Assembly: GCF_932526225.1 (NCBI RefSeq) | Contig: NC_064043.1 | Span: forward strand, 8,795,501-8,859,500 | Source of the DNA: Nematostella vectensis | Lineage: Eukaryota; Cnidaria; Anthozoa; Actiniaria; Edwardsiidae | DNA: 64,000 nucleotides | Direction of reading: 5' to 3' | Shown: piece after piece, positions 43,993 through 54,843 of the stretch | How the letters are laid out: each line of letters starts with the position of its first letter | Numbering within the stretch: position 1 is the first letter of the stretch | The notes under the pieces: model-generated | What the model saw: only the letters and a program-made list of their open reading frames with translations | Databases searched by the model: none | What the model was told of the DNA's origin: nothing | Program-made: the position numbers and the translations under genes

Positions 43993-46429
43993 TAGGCTCT
44001 TACCGAAAGTGCTAGCACTTTTTTGGCATTATTTGGCTTCGCGAGCACTTTTTTTTACATTTTTTCCCAAAAAAGCACTGCTAGCATTTTTTCTTATTAT
44101 CGACTGATTATTTATATAATTTCGCGTTAATCAGCACACTCTGACTTCACATATGTCGTCCAAAGCCGCAATTTGCATTCATTTTCGTCAAAGGAGACGA
44201 GGAGGCTGGGGAATATGTTTGATAGGTCAGCGGTTGCCTTCTAGAACCCGGTCCTTCTCGTCAGTCCTACTCGTGGCTCGTTCCAAGATGGCGTCATTCA
44301 CTAGCAATACTGGAAGTCAGCCAAGCAAGGCAGAGATAGCTCGAGAGCGTACTCTGCCATCAATCAGTGGAAAAAACAAAACTAGGGGGAACTGTGATGT
44401 AAAGAACATAAGCATACATGATCGGATTCAGCATTATCCAGGAGAGGAACTAACAATCAAAGACGGGAAGTTGTTTTGTCTGGCATGCCGCGAAATAGTG
44501 TCTTCAAAGAAGAGTATTCTAACTACACACTTGGCTTCAAAGAAACATGGAAATGGTAAAGAGAAACTGAAGAAGTCTAAGTTGAAGGATCAGACTATTA
44601 TGGAGGCTTTTAGAGCGGCGGACATGACGCAGAAAGACAGCACTCTACCAATATCTGAACGGGCCTACCGACTCGAAGTGGTCGAAGAGTTTCTGAAGGC
44701 TGGCATCCCACTTGGGAAAATCGATAAGCTACGCTCCCTCTTAGAAAAGAATGGCCAACGTCTCACAGCAAGTGCTCATCTTGGTCAGTACATTTCAATT
44801 GTTCTCAAGCAGGAAGTCGAAAGGATAAAAAATGAACTGACTTTGCCTGGCCAGACTGGCATGACAAGAGATGTTTCGGTGATCTTTGACGGAAGTACAC
44901 GACAAGGAGAAGCAATTGCTGTCATCCTGCGTTTCCTTGACGAGAATTGGTCGATTATTCAACGTCTCGTCAAAATTGATATATGTTCCAAGTCAGTGAA
45001 TGCGGATGATCTTGCACAAGTTCTTAATCAGTGCCTATCAGTTGATAATGGTGTCAAGGTCAATTCGTTACTCGCAGCCATGAGAGATGGGGCAAGTGTG
45101 AACCAGGCAGCGTTGGATAGGATTGCATTTATCTTTCCTAAGCTGCTCAACGTTGTGTGTTTCTCACACACGCTTGACAATGTTGGGAATCATCTTGTCA
45201 TTCCAACTCTTCTAGAGTTCGGTAGCGTGTGGCTTCGCCTGTTCCGCCATAGTTACAAGGCAAAGCTGTTGTGGAAAGATCTGACTGGGCAAAGACCGAG
45301 ATCATACAGTGAGACCAGATGGTGGTCAAAGTGGGAAGTCTACAAACAAATGTTACTGCAGTTTGGAGATATTGAGGGATTCATGATAGAAGCAGAAGCC
45401 GCTAATATTGGTCCACAGTTACTCCCTCAACTCCAGGCAATACTTTCCGATCCTGAGCGAGTGATCAACCTGAAGCTCGAGCTCGCCATCACCATCGATG
45501 TTGGGGAGCACTTTGTAAAAGCGACCTATTTCTTGGAAGGTTATGGCCCTCACGTGTTCTCGTGTTATGAGAAACTCCATGCTGTTGCCCAAGCCTGCCA
45601 AGCCCCTTACTTTCCAAACGTGCGTGCAGTCGCAGCAGCAATCGCTGAAGAAAATCCTGCCCAAAACGTAGCAGCCCTCGAACAGCAGGCAAAGGCATGT
45701 GCTCAACCAGCCATAGATTGGTTTCTTAGAAAGTTCAATGTCCAACTATACAACACAGTGTTAGCGTTCAAGGCTGCGAGGTATATGTGTCCGGTCAGCG
45801 TCCAGTGACTGAAGCCAACTCAGCACTCAGTAGAGGCCTTGCGAATCTTCCCTTTTCTCAATGATGATTGCATTATCAACGGCCTAAAAGCTGAACTACC
45901 TGCTTACTTAGCTGCCACTGCAGATGTGGTAATCAACACAGAAGAGCGAAAGGTAAAATGGTGGCACGACCACAAGGAACAGCTCCCTCACTGGGCTTCT
46001 GCAGTGAAGAAAGTGCTGTTGGTGCAGCCATCCTCGGCTGCAGCAGAAAGGGTATTCTCTGTTCTCAATTCCGCATTCAACGACCAACAGGAGCATGCCT
46101 TAGTTGACTATCTGCAAGCAAGTGTGATGACCCAGTACAACAAGCGATGACTAACTTCTAAAATGGGTAATGATGACCCAATGACAAGCGTGTGTTGGAC
46201 TTAAATGGAAAAAAAAATTGATCGTTAAATTTTGATGTTAAAACATGTGAGCGAAAATCTGAAATTGTAATGTTCTATATGATTAAAAAAAGTCTGAAAA
46301 AATGAGCATTTTTTTTAATCCACAAGCATTTAAAAAAAAAAGCATTATTTTAGCACTTTTTTGGCAAAAAAACAAGCACTGCTTTTAGCATTTAATGCTT
46401 TTTTAACGAGCACTTTTGGTAAGAGCCTA
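43993..46429 (+). mobile_element. hAT transposon, unit 2 copy
   Basis: Left end TAGGCTCTTACCGAAAGTGC as in unit 1. The right end has two or three substitutions (GAGCACTTTTGGTAAGAGCC). CCAGCATT flanks both sides. It is a copy by segmental duplication, not an independent insertion. Confidence 0.93.
44153..46150 (+). pseudogene. hAT-superfamily transposase with one in-frame stop
   Basis: One frame encodes about 551 residues, then TGA at 45806-45808, then resumes in the same frame to TGA at 46148-46150. Order: BED-type zinc finger CLACREIVSSKKS with HLASKKH (about residues 124-147), FDGSTRQGEA near the first catalytic region, CFSHTLDNVGNH, ETRWWSKWEV, and the dimerisation domain with LVQPSSAAAERVFSVLN. 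The finger region resembles CGGBP1-type hAT-derived proteins. The second ATG at 44288 has a better start context. Transposition would need readthrough of the TGA, so it is probably inactive. The same TGA in unit 1 shows it predates the duplication. Confidence 0.92.
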
Positions 46430-47399
46430 CCAGCATTACCATTATAATTACAAGAACTACCACTATAAGTACCAGCATCACCACTACAACTAATACTAGC
46501 AATACCACTATAACTACCAGCGTTACCACATCCATCGCCATAATCACCACCAGAATTATTACTACCTCCACCATCACTGCTACCACCATCATCATCACTA
46601 ACAACATCACCTGAAACAATGCTTTATCCCTAACGCGCTTCAAGACGTTTGTCCATTAGCCTTTTTTTAGCTTTATAATCATATTATTTCCTTACGGGCT
46701 CGAGGCGTAAGACCTTTAAGCATGTTTTTCGATTCTGCGACACAGTGCATAGTTCAACTCAGGTATTGGTCCGTGCATTCTTAGTTAGACTTTCAGACGC
46801 AACAGTCTATTTTTAGAAAAAGAATGAGAAAGCCTTTCATATCTTAAAAAATGTTTATAAATTAGGGTGGTTCTGAAAGGAAATACAGCCTCTGGCATTT
46901 CCCGTTTTGAAAGACCATGTGAAGGTCGGATAACTAATGGTTGCAAAATTATTATGTATAGATATCTGTGAAGAACATAATAAAGTAATTGGTTTGCCAA
47001 CGTTTTTATTACAATTATGAAAAAAATGGATATATTCAGCCTACTCGGTCCTCTGGCCTCAATTGACACAAACCTAGATCGATGTCTCGATGGTTTAGTG
47101 TGATGACGTCTATAAATGATGTCAAGCGTGAATGTGGGCAATAATAATAGGCCTATCTTTAAGGGGGCTAAAACCGGATATGATACGCGCGAATAATACA
47201 CCGGTTACACCTCATCCTGCTGGTAAAACTAGCAAAACTTGAAAAATATCGCAGTTTGATTCACGTTTATCTTGATTTGTTATCTGGGATCAACTTCATT
47301 CACACGTACACAACATTTTTTATTTGTCTGTAGTTGTTATGGCGATAGCCAATACAAGTCATATTGATATGTTGGATTTTCAAATCAAATTTAATCAGA

Positions 47400-47409
47400 G
47401 GGAATCCCC
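47400..47409 (+). promoter_or_regulatory. NF-kB site upstream of IL-17-like gene copy 2
   Basis: Perfect GGGAATCCCC, 70 bases before the TATA box at 47479-47486, as in copy 1. Confidence 0.6.
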
Positions 47410-47478
47410 GAAAACACCTTACAAGCAAGTGCTAACAGCACGCCTGAAATAGAACTTTCAGATAACAGAATTTGAGTG

Positions 47479-47486
47479 TATAAAAG
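47479..47486 (+). promoter_or_regulatory. TATA box, IL-17-like gene copy 2
   Basis: TATAAAAG, 111 bases before the start codon at 47590. Confidence 0.65.
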
Positions 47487-47589
47487 AGGGTATGCGAGAT
47501 GGTCCAGTCAAACCCAGCTTGTTCAACAGCGGAAAAACAAGTCCAGCTGCACACAAGACACGAGTCAATCGATTCATCATTCTCCAGCC

Positions 47590-49058
47590 ATGAAGGTAAG
47601 GCCTGACACCCTTTCCGTCGCTATGGAAACGCTGACAAGTAGGCCATGTATAGGATAGGATAGAGGCCTTTACGTCGCTATGGAAACGCTGACAAAGTAG
47701 GCCATGTATAGGAAAGGATAGAGACCTTTCCGTCCCTATGGACACGCTGCCAAAGTAGGTCATGTATAGGATAGGATAGAGACCTTTCCGTCCCTATGGA
47801 CACGCTGACAAGTAGTTCATGTATATGATAGAGGCCTTTCCGTCGCTATGGACACGCTGACAAAGTAGGCCATGTATAGGATGTAATAGAGGCCGTTCCG
47901 TCCCTATGGACACGCTGACAAAGTAGGTCGTGTATAGCTTAGGATAGAGGCCTTTCCGTCGGTCGCTATGGACACGCTGACAAAGTAGGTCATGTATAGG
48001 ATAGGATAGAGGCCTTTCCGTCCCTATGGATACGCTGACAAAGTAGGCCATGTATAGGATAGGATAGAAGCCTTTACGTCCAAGAGATTGCAACATATCT
48101 ACCTTCAAATGTGACATGGGTTGGGCCGAATCTGGGATCTGTGGTATGCTATAGCCCCGTTAGGGTTCACCATTCAACTCTCATTTTATCCACCCTATTA
48201 TTTTTTTTACCTTTCTTTATTTCTCTTCTCACAAAGAAAGGTGTTCTTAGAATGTACATCGTAAAACCTCATTTAAAAAAATGTCTTAAATTATTATAAT
48301 CATAAAACAATAATTCATTAACCCATAACTCCCTTTAACTTAAATGGAAATACATACTCAAAAGGAACCCAACGTATCAAGAGGATGTACGGGATAGATC
48401 TATTGTCTGGCGTAAGGGTGCCAATTAAGGGTTCTCACGGGATTCGTATGCCAGGAACACAAACTCTAAAATAGGGTGATCCCTCCTTAAGCTCAAGCGC
48501 TATCTTCCCCCTTTGAATAAATGTTTTGGCTTGAACATATCCATGTTTTCCACCTTTTAGCAGATCTCTTTGTCGTTGAGCGTCCTGTTGCTGTTCCTAG
48601 TGGTTCTGTGGAGCCCGCAAACAGAGTCCTGTGGTCTGAGGCCCCTCACATGCAAAGTACTGCGTCATCTATCAGACGATTACGTGCCAATTTTACTACG
48701 CAAGAAACCTAACCTTGCAAATGACCTCGGGACCTTCTCAAACACAAGAATAAACATTGGCGCATCACAAAGCCCAAAAGATGTCCCTAATGCGCCTGGG
48801 CGCACTAGCAGAGCCGCTGACCATGTCCATAGGAGAGTGGGCACGACGTGCCCATGGAGTTGGGAGACTGACGAGGATAGCGATAGGTTCCCCAAGTTCA
48901 TCATGAGGGCAGTTTGCACTGACCGCGCTCGATGTGGCGTGTGCAGGAAAGTGTTTTACGAGCACACGGTGCTAAGAAGGCGATGTGATGCGTCCCTAGG
49001 GCTGGTGTGGGAGAGGGGTACCCATACTGTGCCTATTGCTTTCGTCCGCGACGTGTGA
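47590..49058 (+). CDS. IL-17-like secreted cytokine, intact copy
   Basis: Exon 1 (47590-47595) codes Met-Lys and ends at GTAAGG. Exon 2 starts at 48561 after TTTTAG, with a NAGNAG alternative at 48564, and ends at TGA 49056-49058, giving about 167 residues. A signal peptide (ISLSLSVLLLFLVVLWS) is followed by a basic pro-region and the IL-17 signature: TCPWSWETDEDSDRFP, AVCTDRARCGVC, VLRRRCD and a final VPIAFVRDV. IL-17 family members fold as a cystine-knot-like dimer. The last two Cys of the family (VPVGCTCV) are replaced by Phe and Arg here, so one or two conserved disulfides are missing. TATA and NF-kB sites suggest inducible immune expression, which is inference. Confidence 0.75.
47596..48080. 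repeat. minisatellite in the IL-17-like intron, copy 2
   Basis: About eight units of the same 52-60-base repeat as in copy 1, with one extra unit and a local GTCGGTCG insertion. Confidence 0.9.
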
Positions 49059-49163
49059 CACGAGAAGACTTGGGAAAAGAATGGAAATGACATATGGGAA
49101 ATGACACAGAGATCAGAGAGACAATTTTTTAACTAGTTAAGCTAAAAGACAAAAATATGCACA

Positions 49164-49169
49164 AATAAA
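49164..49169 (+). promoter_or_regulatory. poly(A) signal of IL-17-like copy 2
   Basis: AATAAA about 106 bases after the stop. It lies outside the duplicated unit, so only copy 2 has it. Confidence 0.5.
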
Positions 49170-49417
49170 TTTATTTGTATTGCTTATTTGAGTATTGATT
49201 TGAAATTCATTTTTACAGTTTATTGACTAGTATGTTTTACACGGCTCTGATTGACATTGTCAGCAGGTATCCCCTTCCCAAGTATCCGAGAAGAGAGAGT
49301 AGGTAGAGAGTCTAACGATTATCTTCAATCGCTTTTAATGAACTCGTGTCTACATCTAGTTGCCATTAACCGCTTTTAAAGGTAGTGATCAATTGCATTG
49401 TTGGTTATTATTAGCTA

Positions 49418-49735
49418 AATATAGGACGAAGCTAAACCTAGGACGGAGCTAAATATATGACGGAGATAAATATAGGACGGAGGTAAACATACGACGGAGA
49501 TAAATATAGGACGAAGCTAAACCTAGGACGGAGGTAAACATAGGACGGAGATAAATATAGGACGAAGCTAAACATAGGACGAAGGTAAATATAGGACGGA
49601 GCTAAACATAGGACGGAGGAAAATATAGGACGGAGGTAAATATAGGACGGAGCTAAGATTGGACGGAGGAAAATATAGGACGGAGGTAAATATAGAACGG
49701 AGCTAAACAAAGGACGGAGGTAAATATAGGAAACG
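49418..49735. repeat. 17-bp minisatellite
   Basis: About 19 units of the type AGGACGGAGCTAAATAT, with AAC/AAAT and GGT/GCT variants. A long minus-strand frame through it is an artefact of the repeat. Confidence 0.93.
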
Positions 49736-49755
49736 TAGTTATTGGTGACGCTTAC

Positions 49756-49915
49756 TCTTTGTTGTTTCGCATCAATGTCGCGAGTGTCCTTCTCCAGTTG
49801 AACTACATTTCGAAACACCGTTAGGACACGCAAATGTGTTTTCACTGACGAGATATCCTTCCATAGCGGCTTAAAATTAACTGATGTTTGGAGCCTCCTT
49901 TCTACGCCAGCATGG
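49756..49915 (-). CDS. possible orphan coding exon
   Basis: On the minus strand an acceptor CTGTCAG (at 49916) and a donor GTAAGC (at 49755) bound 160 bases with one open frame containing RRLQTSVNFKPLWKDISSV and RNVVQLEKDTRDIDAKQQR. The composition is protein-like and weakly coiled-coil. No family is recognised and no phase-compatible partner was found. It does not fit the Spindly C-terminal exon, which exits in phase 0 while this one enters with one leftover base. It may be a gene fragment or a lineage-specific exon. Confidence 0.3.
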
Positions 49916-51399
49916 CTGACAGAGCAAAAAAAATGGCATGAAATTTTCAAATTCTCAATATATATGCGCAAGATTCCGCATACCAGTAGTTCCTCTGACC
50001 AAAAGCTTAATTCCAAATTTCAAAGAAATTAAGAAGATATGAAATTTAGATATTAGCGAGCAAAGTTGGCTTAATTTCTGATCAGAGCCCGACTAAAAAC
50101 GAGGAGAATTCATACTTTGAACATTTGAAGTGCACTTCAAGCCTCATATCTCGAAGACGGATCCATTAGAAAAAAAAAAACACTTTCTGAAATGTCGGTT
50201 TACATAATATAACGAACCTCTATGCAAAAATTCAAGCTTACCGAAGTTAAGACCTTATTTTGGGAAAAACTTGCCATTTTTGAGTCTAGGTGCTTTGAGC
50301 ATCCTAGACTCTGTCAGCGTAAGCGTTCTGCCAGCCTCTGCCTGTGTGAGCTTTTTGTGGTCTTTCTGTGCTTTTCGCAACACAGTGACATTGAATAATC
50401 TTTAAACTTCCGGTGTGGTAACTTCCGGTTAAAGCTTTAGGAAGTATAAACCGCTTTATGTCGTCCTGTGACCTCTATGCTTAATGTAATGCCGAGAAAT
50501 ATTTATAAGCAGGTTTCTGCAAGAAAGTCTTCAATGTGGGTTGTGCGTGCGCATCGTCTGAGTGTCTGTTACCTGTCAACATACTCTTTGTAAGACAAAG
50601 AAAACCGCGTTAATTATTTGTGCTTGTTTTGAAAAGAGATGTCTGATTTTGAAGCAGTTTGTGCATTTTTAAGAGATCGCGACTGCGTTTGAACATTCTC
50701 TTGGTTTGAAGCAATTGGTGCTTGTTCTAGAGAGCCCTATACTAACTTTGAAGCAATTTGTATTTTTTTAAGAAATGCTAGACTGAATTTGTGCAGTTTT
50801 GAAGTATTGCATGACTGCGTTTGAATCAATTGGTGCATGTTTTGAAGATAGAGAAGGTAGCGACTGAGTCCGCGGAGCAGCGCGTGTATTTTTGAAGAGA
50901 GCGCGACTGCGTTTGTAGTAACTAGTGCTTGTTTTGAAGAGCGTGTGACCGAGTTTGAAGCAGTTTGTGTCCTCTGCGGTTCAATTAAGTTGTTAGTTTG
51001 TCAACAAAAAATTACAATGCTAGGAGAGCTTTTTTAGTCCTTTACTTCCCGATTCAAATCTCGACGTTCTATAGTTTGTATTTGAGATGAGAAGGTCCAA
51101 ACACATTGCCCCCACCAATTGATCGAATTACGTTTTTGCACTTTTCTAAATTATTTACATTCACAACACACATCTATAACGGTAGTACAATTGATTGTGC
51201 TGGGTATTTTAGTTTTGTGTACGAAAAGAAAAGGTGGAAATTGAAATGTTCAAAGTTTCGAACGATAATACGACACAAGTAGTATATAAGTAGTATGACT
51301 CTAATTATAGTCCCTTCACCTTTAAGCAAAGCTACGACAGTCTAGTGGTCCGATCGTCTGTCTATCAATGCGAAATCTTTGCGAAGCGCAGGTTCAAGG

Positions 51400-51527
51400 C
51401 TTCCCTGCTAGCAGAGGCCCCTTTTCTCTGTATTTCGCTGTGCTTGCGTTCGCGAGGACTCCTGGAGTTCCTCGCGAACTCCAGCCCAGCGAAATACAGA
51501 GAAAAGAGGCCTCTGCTAGCAGGGAAG
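51400..51527. mobile_element. near-perfect fold-back MITE
   Basis: Arms of 41 bases, 51400-51440 and 51487-51527, are inverse complements with a single mismatch (CTTCCCTGCTAGCAGAGG...). The loop contains a further perfect 10-bp inverted pair, TTCGCGAGGA and TCCTCGCGAA. The whole 128-base unit would fold into a long hairpin. Confidence 0.9.
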
Positions 51528-52288
51528 TTTAAGACCAACCTTGATTACATTTTTTTTCCACGTCATTTTTTCTTTCCCTTTTCACTTTAAAATTACTAAA
51601 CGTATTTTCTTATGATAAAATTCATAAGAGACACAGTCAGAACAATGCTTCTTATGAACGATTCTCGGACAGACTTGAAACTCGACATAATCACCAGCTA
51701 TGCAGGCTGGTTGGCACCTAGACTCATGTACCCTTTGGGTCCCTATTTTTTTGCTCTGTCAGTATGGCTATAGTTCGTTAGCTGAGCTTGTAGTCTTGTC
51801 CAGCGGTTTCATGTCTGGTAGTTGTTCACGGTCCGGGCGCCATGACAGCCCCGCGTGCATTCTGGTGAACTCAAACCGGCTCCAATGCTCTTCTTCTTGT
51901 TATGGCGCTAGTATTTAATAATCGGATGTCCTCAAAGCGTCCCGTTGTGTCCACATTGTTTATTGACACGAGTCAAAACCCCGCTAAAGAAATATCATTT
52001 TTATCATTTGGCATGCACACAATTCACTGCTGGTGACACTCATTCTTGGGGGTCTTGGAACTGACATGGACTACAACAGGGTCGTTAGGGGAATTATGTG
52101 ACCTTTTTAGGGTCTTCTCCTGAACCTATACAATAAAAAAAAATATATATACAAAGCTTTTAGAATCATCATCATCATCATCGTCATCGTCGTCGTTGTC
52201 ATCATCATCACTATGCTAGTTGATAAATCGACCATGAGAATTGAGAGCATGTAGGTCTGGGAACAGGACGGCACATAACACATCTATT

Positions 52289-52416
52289 ACATCCATCCAT
52301 CCATCCATCCATCCATCCATCCATCCATCCATCCATCCATCCATCCATCCATCCATCCATCCATCCATCCATCCATCCATCCATCCATCCATCCATCCAT
52401 CCATCCATCCATCCAT
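52289..52416. repeat. (ATCC)n tetranucleotide microsatellite
   Basis: About 32 uninterrupted CATC units. Open frames on both strands through it are spurious. Confidence 0.97.
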
Positions 52417-53939
52417 ACATTAAAATTATCTTTATCTTAAAATTATCACCCTCTTGTAAGCCCGGGCGAGGCCGGAGGGGTTGTCCCGCACCACATTAGT
52501 TACACATCAATGACGTTAAACCCTACACACTTTTCACAATTCATGGAGCCCCGTGTTCCTTTCTGTTGGTTGTTTTTAATTATTTTACAGAACAAGAGTA
52601 ATAGAAATATTAGTAATAAGAAATTAACATATATAACCAAAAATAGTTTTCTATTGCGGAAAAGGCTCAAAAGAAACCATGGGACTTCTGCTTACACCTA
52701 ACAGGAAAGGTAAATCTATACACACGGCCTAAACTCCGGGTTCCACCGAAGTTGTAGCCCTCTGTTTAACCCTAACTCCCCTTGGCTACGTTTTCAGGTC
52801 ATTCATTGTAGAGCCCCTGCAACTTTGAGTAGGTTTGTGTAGTTTCTAACTCAATGAAGCGGAGAAAATTACGTATGGTTCTATACTAAAGACTAGATTT
52901 ACTTTGCAAAGAAAAGTAGATAGTAGATGTGTTACCCGCTTTCGTTTCCAACTGAGACGCGTGAACAAGCACATTAGGTTTCAAGCTCTATGCATTCCCA
53001 CTAACTATAAAAGTAAAAATAGGCTGTTTAACATTCTATTCAACCAACACACACACATATATATTTGATTTGTATATCATTATATATAATGTATCTTTCT
53101 CGAGTTGCAACATGTTATGATTGCTAAATTTGTCGGAAAGGTGCCGTGCAGCGATAGAAGAATTCCCTATGATGGTCTTTCGTAGGCCGAAGAACCTGCT
53201 TAAAGACTTTTAGCTGCGTGCTTATTCCAGACGACGAATTGACATTTGCGCGGACGGTGGCAGCTTTATAGTAAACACAGTTTTGTTGTTGCTTTTAGAA
53301 TGTATCCGTGCTGGGAGCTCAAAAGATCGTAGAAAAAATGCCGGGAAAGATCCTTCCTTCATATAGATGTATTTATTGTGTACTGAGGCGTTGGAATTAC
53401 GCCTTCTCTGATTTGGGTGTATAGTCTGAAAATAATGTTTTGATAAACATTGCAGCTCTTTTAAATCTTTAGTTCCTGCTGTTCTGTGCCCCGCGATATG
53501 GAAATTATTTTCTAAAATTTAATAAGAAATTATCGTCAACGAATTGCCGGAAGATCTTTATTTAAACTTTTAATGCCCTACATGCTGTAATTAGATCGAA
53601 AGAAATCGGTTTTTCAGCTACAACCTATGACATGATCGACCTCCCCTGCTTTAGCGAATGAAACGAGGTGTTGGCGGGTAGCGCTGGGTAATAGACGTAA
53701 TTTGACTTTTCATTAAAATTATATTTTTTGTACAAAAAAGCAGCTTTCAGAGATCAAGAATGTCTGGGTTTTTTTTCAAGTTTGTATTGGTTAATACACT
53801 TTGTGTAACCAATAATCATTCATCGAATGTTTATCATTGGTCTAAAGTCTTGTGGTCAGCATATAAATGCTTATTGTATTGATTTCTTATTTCAGGAAGA
53901 TTTAGTATCGGTTCCACGTGAAGTTCTCACTACTCGATA

Positions 53940-54112
53940 ATCAGGTCGAATTATCAACAATTCAGTTATCAACAGTCGAAGTCGAATTATCAACTGTTCA
54001 AGTCGAATTATCAACGGCCTAGTCGAATTATAAACAGTTAAGTCGAATTATCAACAAGTCGATTTATCAACATCGAAGTCGAATTATCAACATCGAGGTC
54101 GAATGATCAACA
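53940..54112. repeat. degenerate minisatellite, GTCGAATTATCAAC core
   Basis: About nine units of 17-22 bases with the core GTCGAATTATCAAC. It lies immediately 3' of the Spindly stop region and directly adjoins the (ATC)n array. Confidence 0.88.
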
Positions 54113-54120
54113 TTAGCATA

Positions 54121-54241
<121 letters not shown>

Positions 54242-54250
54242 CCATCACCG

Positions 54251-54843
54251 CTATTTATAGCTTGCATTTACCTGAGGATCACAGTTTTCCTTGATAACTG
54301 TTACATTGCATTCCTTGTCCTCGTGACCTTTACTTCCGTCTTTTGTGTCATCTGAAAAGCGCACTCTGGAAGCGCCATCATCAGAAGCGAATTCTTTAGG
54401 CTCGTTGAATCTCGTGGAGGAAGGTGTCTCGCTCGGTGGAGATAACTCTACAGCAATCTCTGCTAAGTCAACACCCACTGTTGAAGAGCAAGTCCTACTA
54501 GACGACAATTCCATAGAATCCTGATCTTGCATGAACTCCTGAATGGCCTTAGACAACCTGTCAGGCATGACAACGGAGGCTGCACGTTTGATGCCGGGCT
54601 TGGAAACAGATTTCTGAGCAGGTTTTTTTGATGAGGTTTCTTCCTGAGCCGCGTTAGGGGGCGTCTCCTCCTTGTCGGGTGTGGCGGACGAATGAGACTG
54701 GGATGGTTGTTTGTGGTGGGAAGACGTGTCTAGTATACCCCGTTGTTTCTGTGACCTGAGGCAGATGGCTGACCTCGTCTTGCTCATGCGCACAGATTGA
54801 GATAAAGACACATCCTTGTCAGGGTTCTTGTTATTTTTCAGTG
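54251..54843 (-). CDS. SPDL1: Spindly exon 8: disordered C-terminus
   Basis: Phase-1 exon after CCCACAG, rich in Ser, Lys, Glu and Pro. Read through, it ends KENCDPQVNASYK and TAG at 54251-54253. A good donor CAG/GTAAAT at 54272/54271 falls exactly after Cys-Asp-Pro-Gln. Human Spindly ends in a farnesylated CPQQ box, so an alternative end CDPQ through a further exon starting with a stop is possible but not shown. Confidence 0.75.

Larger units (their letters stand above)
39851..49066. repeat. tandem segmental duplication, unit 2 (9216 bp)
   Basis: Second head-to-tail copy. It is shorter mainly because its minisatellite arrays have fewer units. Its transposase and IL-17-like frames are less damaged than those of unit 1. 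It ends at the third occurrence of the boundary string, after which the sequence is unique. Confidence 0.95.

Noticed and set aside
30309..49066. CRISPR array or bacterial-type repeat system
   Set aside because: The repeats are continuous 21-bp minisatellites without unique spacers, in a clearly eukaryotic setting.
49438..50016. 192-residue minus-strand frame read as one protein
   Set aside because: More than half is the 17-bp minisatellite; only the 49756-49915 block has exon-like signals.
52211..52423. WMDG and HPSI repeat frames
   Set aside because: They are translations of the (ATCC)n microsatellite.
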